A stretch of DNA of 64,000 nucleotides from Janibacter hoylei PVAS-1 (GTDB lineage Bacteria > Actinomycetota > Actinomycetes > Actinomycetales > Dermatophilaceae): positions 124,001-188,000 of the forward strand of contig NZ_ALWX01000022.1 in NCBI RefSeq assembly GCF_000297495.1, read 5' to 3'. Position 1 is the stretch's first letter, and each line of letters starts with the position of its first letter. The notes beneath the pieces were generated by a model. That model worked only from the letters and a program-made list of their open reading frames with translations, made no database searches and was not told the DNA's origin. Positions 10,126 to 17,378 of this stretch are shown one piece after another. The position numbers and the translations under genes were made by a program.

Positions 10126-11037
10126 ATGCAGCTCGATCAGCTGCGAGCGCTGCTCGCCGTCATCGACACCGGGACCTTCGACGCCGCCGCCGGCGTGCTC
10201 CACGTGACCCCCTCGGCGGTGAGCCAGCGGATCAAGGCGCTCGAGCGCGATGCCGGCCGGGTGCTCGTCCAGCGCACCGCCCCCTGCCGTGCTACGGCTG
10301 CGGGGGAGACGCTCGTGCGCACGGCCCGCCAGATGGTCCTGCTCGAGGACGAGGCGCGTGCCGCGCTGGGCGAAGGGAGTGACGCCCCCGTCGCGCTGCC
10401 GGTCGCGGTCAACGCCGACTCCCTCGCGACGTGGTTCGCGCCGGTGCTCGGGGCGGCCGCGGGCTGGGAGGGCACCCGGCTGCAGCTCGAGGTCGAGGAC
10501 GAGGAGTACAGCGCTGACCACCTGCGTCGGGGTGGGGTGGTCGGGGCCGTGACGGCCAACCCCGTACCGGTGTCAGGCTGCCGCACCGAGCCGCTCGGCG
10601 CGATGCGGTACCTCCCGGTGGCCGCTCCGCAGCTGGCGGAGCGCTTCGCCCGGGGCCGCGGGTACGACTGGTCGGCGATGCCGGTGCTGCGCTTCAACGC
10701 CAAGGACGACCTGCAGCTCGGGGTGCTGCGCGACCTCGGGGTGGGTGCGCCGCCGCCGACCTCGCAGGTGCCCTCCTCCGAGGGCTTCGTCGCGGCGGTG
10801 CGGGCCGGGCTCGGCTGGGCGATGGTCCCCGAGGCCCAGCTCGAGGACGACCTCGACACCGGCCGCCTCGTGCTGCTGCGCCGCCGGGAGCACCGCGACG
10901 TGCCGCTGCACTGGCAGGTCTGGACCCTGGCCACCCCACGCATCGCGCGGCTCACCGACGCGGTGCACGACGCGGCCCGGAGGCTGCGTCCGGTGCGGGG
11001 GGCCGCAGGTCTTCCGGTTGTCGGTGCGCAGGCCTAG
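10126..11037 (+). CDS. lysG: LysR-family regulator ArgP/LysG
   Basis: Transcription activator of the divergent argO/lysE exporter, sensing intracellular lysine, arginine or histidine. The 303 residues carry an N-terminal winged helix-turn-helix: MQLDQLRALLAVIDTGTFDA, then GVLHVTPSAVSQRIKALER, where the PSAVSQRIK recognition helix is typical of ArgP. A LysR substrate-binding domain spans about residues 90-290. The deduced function rests on both this HTH and the adjacent exporter. The ATG at 10126 is at leaderless spacing from TAGCAT. The next gene (VOC protein) starts 9 bp after the stop but has its own -10 box overlapping this stop codon. Confidence 0.92.
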   Translation: MQLDQLRALLAVIDTGTFDAAAGVLHVTPSAVSQRIKALERDAGRVLVQRTAPCRATAAGETLVRTARQMVLLEDEARAALGEGSDAPVALPVAVNADSLATWFAPVLGAAAGWEGTRLQLEVEDEEYSADHLRRGGVVGAVTANPVPVSGCRTEPLGAMRYLPVAAPQLAERFARGRGYDWSAMPVLRFNAKDDLQLGVLRDLGVGAPPPTSQVPSSEGFVAAVRAGLGWAMVPEAQLEDDLDTGRLVLLRRREHRDVPLHWQVWTLATPRIARLTDAVHDAARRLRPVRGAAGLPVVGAQA

Positions 11038-11040
11038 CGT
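11035..11040 (+). promoter_or_regulatory. Leaderless-type -10 box of the VOC gene
   Basis: TAGCGT overlaps the lysG stop codon and ends 6 nt before the ATG at 11047, so the downstream gene may be expressed independently of lysG. Confidence 0.45.
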
Positions 11041-11046
11041 CGGGCC

Positions 11047-11454
11047 ATGGCATCGAAACTCAACCCGTACCTCAACTTCGACGGCAACGCCCGCGAGGCG
11101 ATGGAGTTCTACCAGTCGGTGCTCGGCGGTGAGCTGCTCGTCCACACCTTCGGCGACAGCATGCCCGATGCCGGCGAGATCGCCGACCAGGTCATGCACG
11201 CCAGCCTCGTCACCGAGGCCGGCTACACGATCTTCGCCAGCGACACCCCGCCCGGGATGGCCCGCACCCTCGGCACCTCGGTGACGGTCAGCATCAGCGG
11301 TGACGACACCGAGCAGGTGCGCAGCTACTGGGCCGGGCTCACCGCCGGGGCCCAGATCGAGATGCCCCTCGAGATGCAGATGTGGGGCGACGAGTACGGC
11401 TCCTTCACCGACCGCTACGGCATCCCGTGGATGGTCAACATCAGCGGGAGCTGA
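11047..11454 (+). CDS. VOC-superfamily protein, PhnB-like
   Basis: A 135-residue single-domain protein of the glyoxalase/bleomycin-resistance/dioxygenase (VOC) fold, PhnB/3-demethylubiquinone methyltransferase-like subgroup. Markers are the opening KLNPYLNFDGNAREAMEFYQ, the segment FGDSMPDAGEIADQVMHASL, and the closing YGSFTDRYGIPWMVNI. These small proteins are cytoplasmic; many have no proven reaction, so enzyme activity should not be assumed. Its 3' end overlaps the convergent isochorismatase-like gene by 14 nt. The start codon ATG follows a TAGCGT box at leaderless distance. Confidence 0.85.
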   Translation: MASKLNPYLNFDGNAREAMEFYQSVLGGELLVHTFGDSMPDAGEIADQVMHASLVTEAGYTIFASDTPPGMARTLGTSVTVSISGDDTEQVRSYWAGLTAGAQIEMPLEMQMWGDEYGSFTDRYGIPWMVNISGS

Positions 11455-12010
11455 GCACGTCCGAGCTCGTCGCGACGACGATCTGGGGCGCGTAGAGCCC
11501 CATGACCTGCAGCGCCGCGGCGTGGCTGTCCTCGCTGGAGCCGGCGCAGGCATCGGCGGCCACCACGACGGTGGCGCCAGCGTCAGCGGCGGGGAGCGCG
11601 GTGGAGATGACGCAGCAGTCGGTCGAGACGCCCGCCAGCACGAGGGTGGGCGTCTCGCCGGTCGTGCGGGTGATGCCCTCGCCCCACTTGCCGAAGGTCG
11701 ACACGTCGACCGTGCCCCGGCTGCTCCAGCCGTTGGCCGGGGAGACGAGGTCGAAGAGCGGGTCGGTCGCCGGTCGGTCGGCGAAGGACCAGCGCTCGAA
11801 GTAGGGCCCCCACGAGCCCGGACGATCGGCGCCCGGCACCCACCGGGTCACCAGCGTGCGGTCCGCTCCGAAGCCCGAGCGCAGGCTCTTGATCGGGCCG
11901 AGCGCGTCGTCAAACATGGGCGACCCCCACTCGGAGCCGCGGTCGGCGAAGACCCGCTGGGGGTCGATGACGACGAGCCAGGCGTCGGAGAGGTCGGGCA
12001 GCTCGCTCAT
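11441..12010 (-). CDS. Isochorismatase-like cysteine hydrolase
   Basis: A 189-residue hydrolase of the isochorismatase/nicotinamidase fold. Candidate catalytic residues are the Asp in VVIDPQRVF (N-terminus), a Lys in TFGKWGEG, and the nucleophile Cys in AGVSTDCCVISTALPA. The family hydrolyses amides, imides or vinyl ethers. The start overlaps the stop of the upstream NCS1 permease by four bases (ATGA at 12007-12010), so the two are translationally coupled. That suggests the hydrolase acts on the imported purine, pyrimidine, hydantoin or allantoin-type compound; this is inference from context. The ATG at 12010 was preferred over longer readings because of this coupling and of homology starting at SELPDLSDAWLVVIDP. 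Confidence 0.88.
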   Translation of the reverse strand: MSELPDLSDAWLVVIDPQRVFADRGSEWGSPMFDDALGPIKSLRSGFGADRTLVTRWVPGADRPGSWGPYFERWSFADRPATDPLFDLVSPANGWSSRGTVDVSTFGKWGEGITRTTGETPTLVLAGVSTDCCVISTALPAADAGATVVVAADACAGSSEDSHAAALQVMGLYAPQIVVATSSDVLSSR

Positions 12011-13494
12011 GCCTGCTCCTCCTGGCGGCGCACGGTGCCCCGGCGCGCGACCCAGGTGATGACGAAGGCGAGCACGAGGGCGACGATGACGCCGAGGTTG
12101 GCGTAGGACCAGTCGCCGGCCCAGTAGTTGCCCGCCGGGTCCTCGACGAGCTCGGTGCCCATGAAGGCCTTGAGCAGATAGCCCTGCCAGTTGTTCCACG
12201 TCGAGTCCGGCATGGCGTTGGTGACCAGTCCCCAGCCGATGACCGAGGTGAGCACCATCGTGCCGACGGAGGTCCAGTCGATCGACCCGTAGCGACCGCG
12301 GGCGTCGAAGAGGGCCTCCTCGTCGTAGTCACGGCGGCGCAGCGCGAGGTCGGAGAGGAAGATGCCGGCCCACGCCGCGAGCGGCACGCCGAGGGTGATG
12401 AGGAAGGACTGGAAGGGCCCGAGGAAGTTTTCGGCGAAGAAGACGACGTAGATCGTGCCGAGGGTAAGCAGCAGCCCGTCGAGACCGGCAGCCGCGGGGC
12501 GGGGGATGCGCACGCCGAGGCTGAGCAGCGTCAGGCCGGAGGAGTAGATGCCGAGCACGGCACCGGAGACGAGTGCGAGGACCGCCGCGACGCCGAAGAT
12601 CACGAGGTACCAGGTCGGCAGGATCGTCGCGAGCGTGCCGACGGGGTCGGCGGCGATGCCGGCGCTCAGGGCCTCGTCCGAGCCGGCGAGGCCGATGCCG
12701 TAGGCGACGAGGAGGGCGGGGGCGAGGGCGCCGCCCAGGGTGTTCCACGCGACGATCGCGCCGGAGGGGGCCTGGCGGCTCTGGTAGCGCGACCAGTCGG
12801 CGGCGATGTTGATCCACCCGAGCCCGAAGCCGGTCATCACCATGATGAGGGCGCCGAGGACCTGCTGGGTCGAGCCACCTTCGAGCGCGGTGAGCGCCGA
12901 CCAGTCGATGTGGCGCACGGTCAGGGCGAGGTAGAGCAGGGTCGCGATGCCGGTGAGCCAGGTGAGCACCGACTGCAGCCGCATGATCAGGTGGTAGCCC
13001 GCGACGGAGGCGGTGACGATGAGGGCCGCGACGACGAGCATCGCGACGACCTTGGTCGGCGTGCCGCCGCCCCAGCCGAGCTCGCGCATGACGGTCGCCG
13101 TGGCGAGCGTCGCCATGATCGCGAGGAAGGTCTCCCAGCCGATGGAGACCACCCACGAGACGACGCCGGGGAGCTTTTGCCCCTGCACGCCGAAGGCGGC
13201 CCGCGAGATGACCATGGTCGGTGCCGACCCGCGCTTGCCGGCGACGGCGACGAGCCCGCACAGCAGGAAGGAGACCACGATGCCGACGAGGGAGACGACG
13301 AGGGCCTGGAGGAAGGAGATGCCGAAGCCGAGGACGAAGCTGCCGTAGGAGATGCCGAAGACCGAGACGTTGGCGGCGAACCACGGCCAGAAGAGGTCAG
13401 CGGGTCGGGCGGTGCGATCCGCCTCGTCGATGATCTCGATACCGGTGGTCTCGACGCCCGCGCGGCGGACGGACTCGAGGGAGTCAGCGCTCAT
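12007..13494 (-). CDS. NCS1-family purine/cytosine-type permease
   Basis: Integral-membrane nucleobase:cation symporter-1 type transporter, 495 residues, about 12 helices. The N-terminus ETTGIEIIDEADRTARPADL and the following WPWFAANVSVFGISYGSF match the conserved start of this family. Helix 3 carries MVISRAAFGVQGQKLPG, and helix 6 carries GLGWINIAADWSRYQ, which contains substrate-contact positions. It is co-transcribed with the isochorismatase-like hydrolase through an ATGA overlap. The ATG at 13494 was chosen because upstream residues of the longer frame have no similarity to permeases and lie over the divergent HD gene. Substrate is unresolved among cytosine, purines, allantoin and hydantoins. 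Confidence 0.9.
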   Translation of the reverse strand: MSADSLESVRRAGVETTGIEIIDEADRTARPADLFWPWFAANVSVFGISYGSFVLGFGISFLQALVVSLVGIVVSFLLCGLVAVAGKRGSAPTMVISRAAFGVQGQKLPGVVSWVVSIGWETFLAIMATLATATVMRELGWGGGTPTKVVAMLVVAALIVTASVAGYHLIMRLQSVLTWLTGIATLLYLALTVRHIDWSALTALEGGSTQQVLGALIMVMTGFGLGWINIAADWSRYQSRQAPSGAIVAWNTLGGALAPALLVAYGIGLAGSDEALSAGIAADPVGTLATILPTWYLVIFGVAAVLALVSGAVLGIYSSGLTLLSLGVRIPRPAAAGLDGLLLTLGTIYVVFFAENFLGPFQSFLITLGVPLAAWAGIFLSDLALRRRDYDEEALFDARGRYGSIDWTSVGTMVLTSVIGWGLVTNAMPDSTWNNWQGYLLKAFMGTELVEDPAGNYWAGDWSYANLGVIVALVLAFVITWVARRGTVRRQEEQA

Positions 13495-13512
13495 TCGGGC
13501 AGAATCGCACAG

Positions 13513-14172
13513 GTGGAGACCCTGAGGAGCCGGTGGCACGCCGATGTCACCGCACTGTGCCCGACCGCGCTGCCGGAGCGGGTCGCTGCCGAGGTCACCG
13601 ACCTGCTCGACCGCTGGCTCAAGGACCACCGCTCGTACCACGACGCCGTCCACCTGGCAGAGGTCCTCGCGGCCCTCGACGAGCTGCACGAAGGGGGTGA
13701 CCTCCCCGCCCTCGAACGGCGCCTCGCAGGGCTGGTTGCCTGGTACCACGACGCCGTGTACGACCCGGCGGCCCCGCCGGGGGCCAACGAGGAGGCGTCT
13801 GCGGTGCTCGCCGAGGAGCGGCTCACCGCGCTCGGCCTGCCGGCCGAGCGCGTGGCGCACGTGGCGACCCTGGTGCGCGACAGCGCGACCCACGAGATGA
13901 GCAGCACCGACGCGGCCGCCCGCGCCTTCCACGACGCCGACCTGTGGGTGCTCGCCGCGCCGACCGAGCGCTTCGACGCCTACTGCCACCAGGTGCGCCT
14001 CGAGTACGGCGACTACTCCGACGCGGACTACGCACGGGGGAGGGCGACGGTGCTCACCCCCTTCGTCGACCGGGAGCGGCTCTACCTCACCGACCACGCG
14101 CACCGGCGGTGGAGCGGTCGAGCCCGCGTCAACCTGCGACGCGAGCTCGACCGGCTCCGGTGTGGCCCGTGA
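13513..14172 (+). CDS. HD-domain phosphohydrolase-like protein
   Basis: A 219-residue protein of the predicted metal-dependent HD phosphohydrolase group (COG4339-like). Histidine and Asp-containing blocks are RSYHDAVHLAEVL (about residue 55), AWYHDAVYDPAA (about 78) and DSATHEM with FHDADLWVLA further on, consistent with a metal site. Cytoplasmic; the substrate is unknown. The GTG at 13513 is 18 nt from the divergent NCS1 permease start, and CAGAAT at 13500-13505 lies at leaderless spacing. It converges on the DUF4333 lipoprotein with a 10-bp gap. Longer upstream readings overlap the permease and are shadow sequence. Confidence 0.8.
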   Translation: METLRSRWHADVTALCPTALPERVAAEVTDLLDRWLKDHRSYHDAVHLAEVLAALDELHEGGDLPALERRLAGLVAWYHDAVYDPAAPPGANEEASAVLAEERLTALGLPAERVAHVATLVRDSATHEMSSTDAAARAFHDADLWVLAAPTERFDAYCHQVRLEYGDYSDADYARGRATVLTPFVDRERLYLTDHAHRRWSGRARVNLRRELDRLRCGP

Positions 14173-14182
14173 GGGCCTCCGG

Positions 14183-14710
14183 TCAGGGCGTGTAGGCGGA
14201 GTTCTCCAGCGACAGGTAGTACTGGATGTTGTCGCCGACCACCGCTGCCCAGTCGACGGTGATGGTCAGCCGGGTGACGTTGCCGTCGGAGTCCATCCAC
14301 GAGCACTTCTGCGTCTCGTCGGCGACGAGCGCGATGCCCCCCTGGCACGACAGGGTCACGTCGGAGGGGATCGTGCCCTCGGCGTGGTCCTCGACCTTCT
14401 GCGTCAGCGTGTTGACGTCGATCTTCTTCGAGGTGTCGGTGTTCGGCGTGGACCCGGCGGGAGGGGTGCTGGGCGCATCGCCCGAACCAAAGGTCGGGCT
14501 CGACGTGGAGCTGGCCGTCGTGCTCGGCGTGAAGGTCGGTGCGGACGTGGTGCTCTGGTCCGTGGGCTCGGAGGTCTGGCTCTGCTCCTGCGACGACTCG
14601 GTGACCGTCACGGTCGAGCCGCCGTCGCCGATACCGCCGCAGGCGGACAGGCCGAGGGCGGCGATCGCGACGAGCGCGCAGGATCGGGCGGTGGTCAGGT
14701 GCTTGCTCAT
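14183..14710 (-). CDS. DUF4333 lipoprotein
   Basis: Predicted membrane-anchored lipoprotein of 175 residues. The signal peptide ends in the lipobox LSAC (Cys at about residue 24), then comes a long Ser/Thr/Pro-rich linker (about 30-90). A C-terminal DUF4333-type domain follows, with its two conserved cysteines in TLSCQGG and KCSWMDSDG. DUF4333 domains occur in actinobacterial surface lipoproteins of unknown role. Unlike most neighbours it has a real leader with an AGGGGA ribosome site upstream of the ATG. It is convergent with the HD gene and stands alone. Confidence 0.85.
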   Translation of the reverse strand: MSKHLTTARSCALVAIAALGLSACGGIGDGGSTVTVTESSQEQSQTSEPTDQSTTSAPTFTPSTTASSTSSPTFGSGDAPSTPPAGSTPNTDTSKKIDVNTLTQKVEDHAEGTIPSDVTLSCQGGIALVADETQKCSWMDSDGNVTRLTITVDWAAVVGDNIQYYLSLENSAYTP

Positions 14711-14819
14711 GTGCTGGATGTCCCCTTGTGTCCGGTGCTCGATGAGTGGGTTGGTGCGCCACCCAGCGTAGGAGGCCGGTGGCGAGATCGCCTGACGAGC
14801 CGCGGAGGACCGGCGCGGG

Positions 14820-15104
14820 TCAACCTGCGTCGGGAGACCGCCCGGATCGCTCGGCCTGCGTGACCCGCAGCCCGCTGCGGATGAGGCGGCGGATCAGGTC
14901 GCTCCCCGCGACCGGCTGGGCGCCGGCGGCCACGACCTCGTCGTAGCGCTCGGCGGGCACGTCGTAGTGGTCCTCGTCGAAGAGGCGCCGTGGCAGGCGC
15001 ACCCGCTCGGCGAAGTCGTGCAGCTCCGCCAGGGAGGTGTCCGACACGAGGTGGCTCCACGTGTGGCCCCAGCCGGGCCACGTGGGTGGGTCGACGAGGA
15101 TCAC
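14820..15104 (-). CDS. DUF4031 family protein
   Basis: A 94-residue protein that starts [37 protein letters not shown], then [16 protein letters not shown], which is the conserved DUF4031 pattern. Further on, [20 protein letters not shown] is also typical. Function unknown. The GTG overlaps the TGA of the upstream ABC ATPase (GTGA, 15101-15104), giving translational coupling. In the raw sequence a +1 indel in the ATPase makes the two look like one 368-residue protein; that fusion is not real in my reading. Cytoplasmic, no membrane segment. Confidence 0.8.
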   Translation of the reverse strand: MILVDPPTWPGWGHTWSHLVSDTSLAELHDFAERVRLPRRLFDEDHYDVPAERYDEVVAAGAQPVAGSDLIRRLIRSGLRVTQAERSGRSPDAG

Positions 15105-15902
15105 AGCGGGTCGAGGATCCGCTGGAGGAAGGCCTGCGTGCGCGGCTGCTGCGGGTCGAGGATGACCCGCTCGGGGGGGCCCGTGCTCGACGACGAGCCC
15201 GCCGTCGATGAAGAGCACCTCGTCGGCGACCTCGCGCGCGAAGCGGATCTCGTGGGTGACGACGACCATCGTCCAGCCGGCCTCGGCGAGGTCGCGCATC
15301 ACGGCGAGCACCTCGCCGACGGTCTCCGGGTCGAGGGCGGAGGTCGGCTCGTCGAAGAGCACGACCGCCGGCCGCTGGGCGAGGGCCCGGGCGATGCCGA
15401 CGCGCTGCTGCTGGCCGCCGGAGAGCTGGTAGGGGTACTTGTCGGCGTGCTCCGACAGCCCGACCTGCTCGAGGAGCGTCCGGGCCCGCTCCCGCGCGGC
15501 CTCGGGGTCCTCGCCCTGGACGACGACCGGGCCCTCGGTGATGTTGTCGAGGGCGCTCTTGTGGGCGAAGAGGTTGTGGCCCTGGAAGACGAAGCCGCTC
15601 TGCGCCCCGAGCGCCTCGACCTGCGCACGCTGTCCCCGGGGGAGGCTGCCGCGCCGGCTCGGGGTGAGCTCGGCGAAGTCGACGCTCGCGCCGCCGATGG
15701 TGATGACGCCGGAGTCGGGCCGCTCGAGCCCGCCGAGCGCCCGCAGCAGCGTCGTCTTGCCCGAGCCCGAGGGGCCGAGGACGACGCTCACCTCGCCGGT
15801 GCCGACCTCGAAGGAGATGTCCTGCAGGACCTCTTTGTCACCGAAGCTCTTGCGCACGTGCTGCACGGTGACGGCGGGGGTGCCTGCCTCAGGCTGCGAC
15901 AT
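15101..15902 (-). CDS. Polar amino-acid ABC transporter ATPase (frameshifted near the C-terminus)
   Basis: ATP-binding subunit of a polar amino-acid uptake system (GlnQ/HisP/TcyN type). Walker A is GPSGSGKTT, the signature [15 protein letters not shown], Walker [13 protein letters not shown], and the H-loop [10 protein letters not shown]. After VVEHGPP the frame shifts at a G7 run (15173-15179, top strand). With six Gs the protein ends [18 protein letters not shown] and ILDPL, the standard terminus of this family, at 266 residues. The start overlaps the end of the binding-protein/permease gene by 14 nt. A slightly longer insertion between Walker A and the Q-loop ([17 protein letters not shown]) is seen. 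The break is most likely a sequencing indel. Confidence 0.92.
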
Positions 15903-17355
15903 AGCGGCTGAACCTCTCCTCGGCACGGTCCTGGACGAGCGAGAGGACCGTGCAGATGATCCAGTAGTAGAGCGCGGCCAGGCCGAACATCGGCATGTAC
16001 TGGAAGGTCGGGGCGGCCGCGAAGCGGGCCGCCTGGGTCAGCTCGACGACGAGGATGATCGACGTGAGCGAGGTGTCCTTGAGCAGCGAGATCAGCGTGT
16101 TGGACAACGGCGGGATCGCCGTGCGGGCCGCCTGCGGCAGGATGATCCTGCGTAGTGCGGTCGTGCGGCTCATGCCGATGGTCTGCGCGGCCTCCCACTG
16201 GCCGCGGGGGATCGACTCGATCGCCGAGCGGATGATCTCGGCCGCGTAGCCACCGACGTTGAGCGAGAGGGCGATGACCGCCGCGACGAAGGGCGGGAAG
16301 TCCACCCCGATCTCCGGCAGTGCGTAGAAGATGAGGAAGAGCTGCACGAGCAGCGGTGTGCCGCGGATGACCGAGATGTAGGCGCGCGCGAGACCGCGGG
16401 GGAGCGCCGACGTCGACATCCGACCGATGGCCGTGACGAGGGCGAGCGCGAGCCCGACGACGAAGGAGATCGCGGTCAGCGGGATGGTGACGGCGATGGC
16501 CTTCCACGCCATGGGCCAGGCATTGGTCTTGACGAGGTCCCAGGAGCTCGGGGTGGCGTTGTCGGCGCTGAAGTACTTGTCGTAGATCTGCTGGGTGGTG
16601 CCGTCCGCCTCCATCTCGGCCAAGGCCTTGTTGATCTCCGGCATGTAGCCGGAGCCCTTCTTGGCGGCGAAGACGGACTGCGCCTTGTCATCGGTCTCGG
16701 CGACGACCTTGACCCCGGGGTCGGGGGCGGTCGCGATGTAGTTGCGCACCGCGAGCTTGTCGTTGACGATCGCGTCGACGCGGCCCTCCTTGAGGCTGGC
16801 CATCGCCTCGTTCATGCCGTCGACGCCGACGACGTCGGCGCCGTGCTCCTCGGCCACCTCGGCCCAGCTGCTCGTGATGTTTTCCGCGGCCTTCTTGCCC
16901 TTGAGGTCCGAGAGCTGCGTGATGCCCTCCGGGTTGTCCTCGGCGACGACGAGCACGCCGGCGGTGTCGACGTAGGGGTCGGAGAGGTCGTAGAGCTTCT
17001 CGCGCTCCGGGTTGACGTTGACCTGGTTGGCGACGATGTCGAATCGTCCGGCGCCCAGCGCGGCAAACATTGAGTCCCACGGGGTGCCGACGAACTCGAC
17101 CTCGACACCGAGCCGCTCGCCGACCGCCTTGATCACCTCGACGTCGAAGCCGGTGAAGTCGTCGCCCTGCTTGACGGAGAAGGGGGCGTACACCCCTTCG
17201 GTCCCGACGCGCAGGGGGTTGGGCACCTTGCTCGCCGTGGTGTCGGAGCGCTCGGTCGGTGCTGCGGACGCCGACGGTGGGGCGAGGAGTGCCGGGCCGA
17301 GCGCGAGGGCCAGGGCCAGGAGGAGTTGCGCGAGGCGCCGGGGGAGGGTGATCAT
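15889..17355 (-). CDS. Amino-acid ABC transporter: binding protein fused to permease
   Basis: One 488-residue polypeptide combines a Sec signal peptide (about 1-32, ending SASA), a family-3 solute-binding domain (about 45-265), and a HisM-type permease domain (about 280-485). The binding domain carries [32 protein letters not shown] and [20 protein letters not shown]. The permease domain contains [20 protein letters not shown] and the EAA loop [20 protein letters not shown], which contacts the ATPase. Cystine/polar amino-acid systems such as TcyA/TcyB-like ones are the closest in sequence pattern; substrate is inferred only. The downstream ATPase and DUF4031 are coupled. TATCCT lies 8 nt upstream of the ATG. 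Confidence 0.93.
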   Translation of the reverse strand: MITLPRRLAQLLLALALALGPALLAPPSASAAPTERSDTTASKVPNPLRVGTEGVYAPFSVKQGDDFTGFDVEVIKAVGERLGVEVEFVGTPWDSMFAALGAGRFDIVANQVNVNPEREKLYDLSDPYVDTAGVLVVAEDNPEGITQLSDLKGKKAAENITSSWAEVAEEHGADVVGVDGMNEAMASLKEGRVDAIVNDKLAVRNYIATAPDPGVKVVAETDDKAQSVFAAKKGSGYMPEINKALAEMEADGTTQQIYDKYFSADNATPSSWDLVKTNAWPMAWKAIAVTIPLTAISFVVGLALALVTAIGRMSTSALPRGLARAYISVIRGTPLLVQLFLIFYALPEIGVDFPPFVAAVIALSLNVGGYAAEIIRSAIESIPRGQWEAAQTIGMSRTTALRRIILPQAARTAIPPLSNTLISLLKDTSLTSIILVVELTQAARFAAAPTFQYMPMFGLAALYYWIICTVLSLVQDRAEERFSRYVAA

Positions 17356-17363
17356 CAGGCGTC

Positions 17364-17369
17364 AGGATA
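17364..17369 (-). promoter_or_regulatory. -10 box of the amino-acid ABC operon
   Basis: Minus-strand TATCCT ends 8 nt before the ATG at 17355, giving a leaderless or nearly leaderless transcript for the binding-protein/permease, ATPase and DUF4031 operon. Confidence 0.45.
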
Positions 17370-17378
17370 TGCCCGCGG

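Noticed and set aside
14120-14850. Short repeat of gtcaacctgcg near 14130 and 14820
   Set aside because: Only 11 exact bases shared; the first copy is the HD-gene end and the second is antisense to DUF4031, so chance similarity is adequate.
14820-15926. 368-residue ABC ATPase-DUF4031 fusion
   Set aside because: A G7 run at 15173-15179 displaces the frame; the corrected frame ends the ATPase normally and starts DUF4031 at an overlapping GTG.
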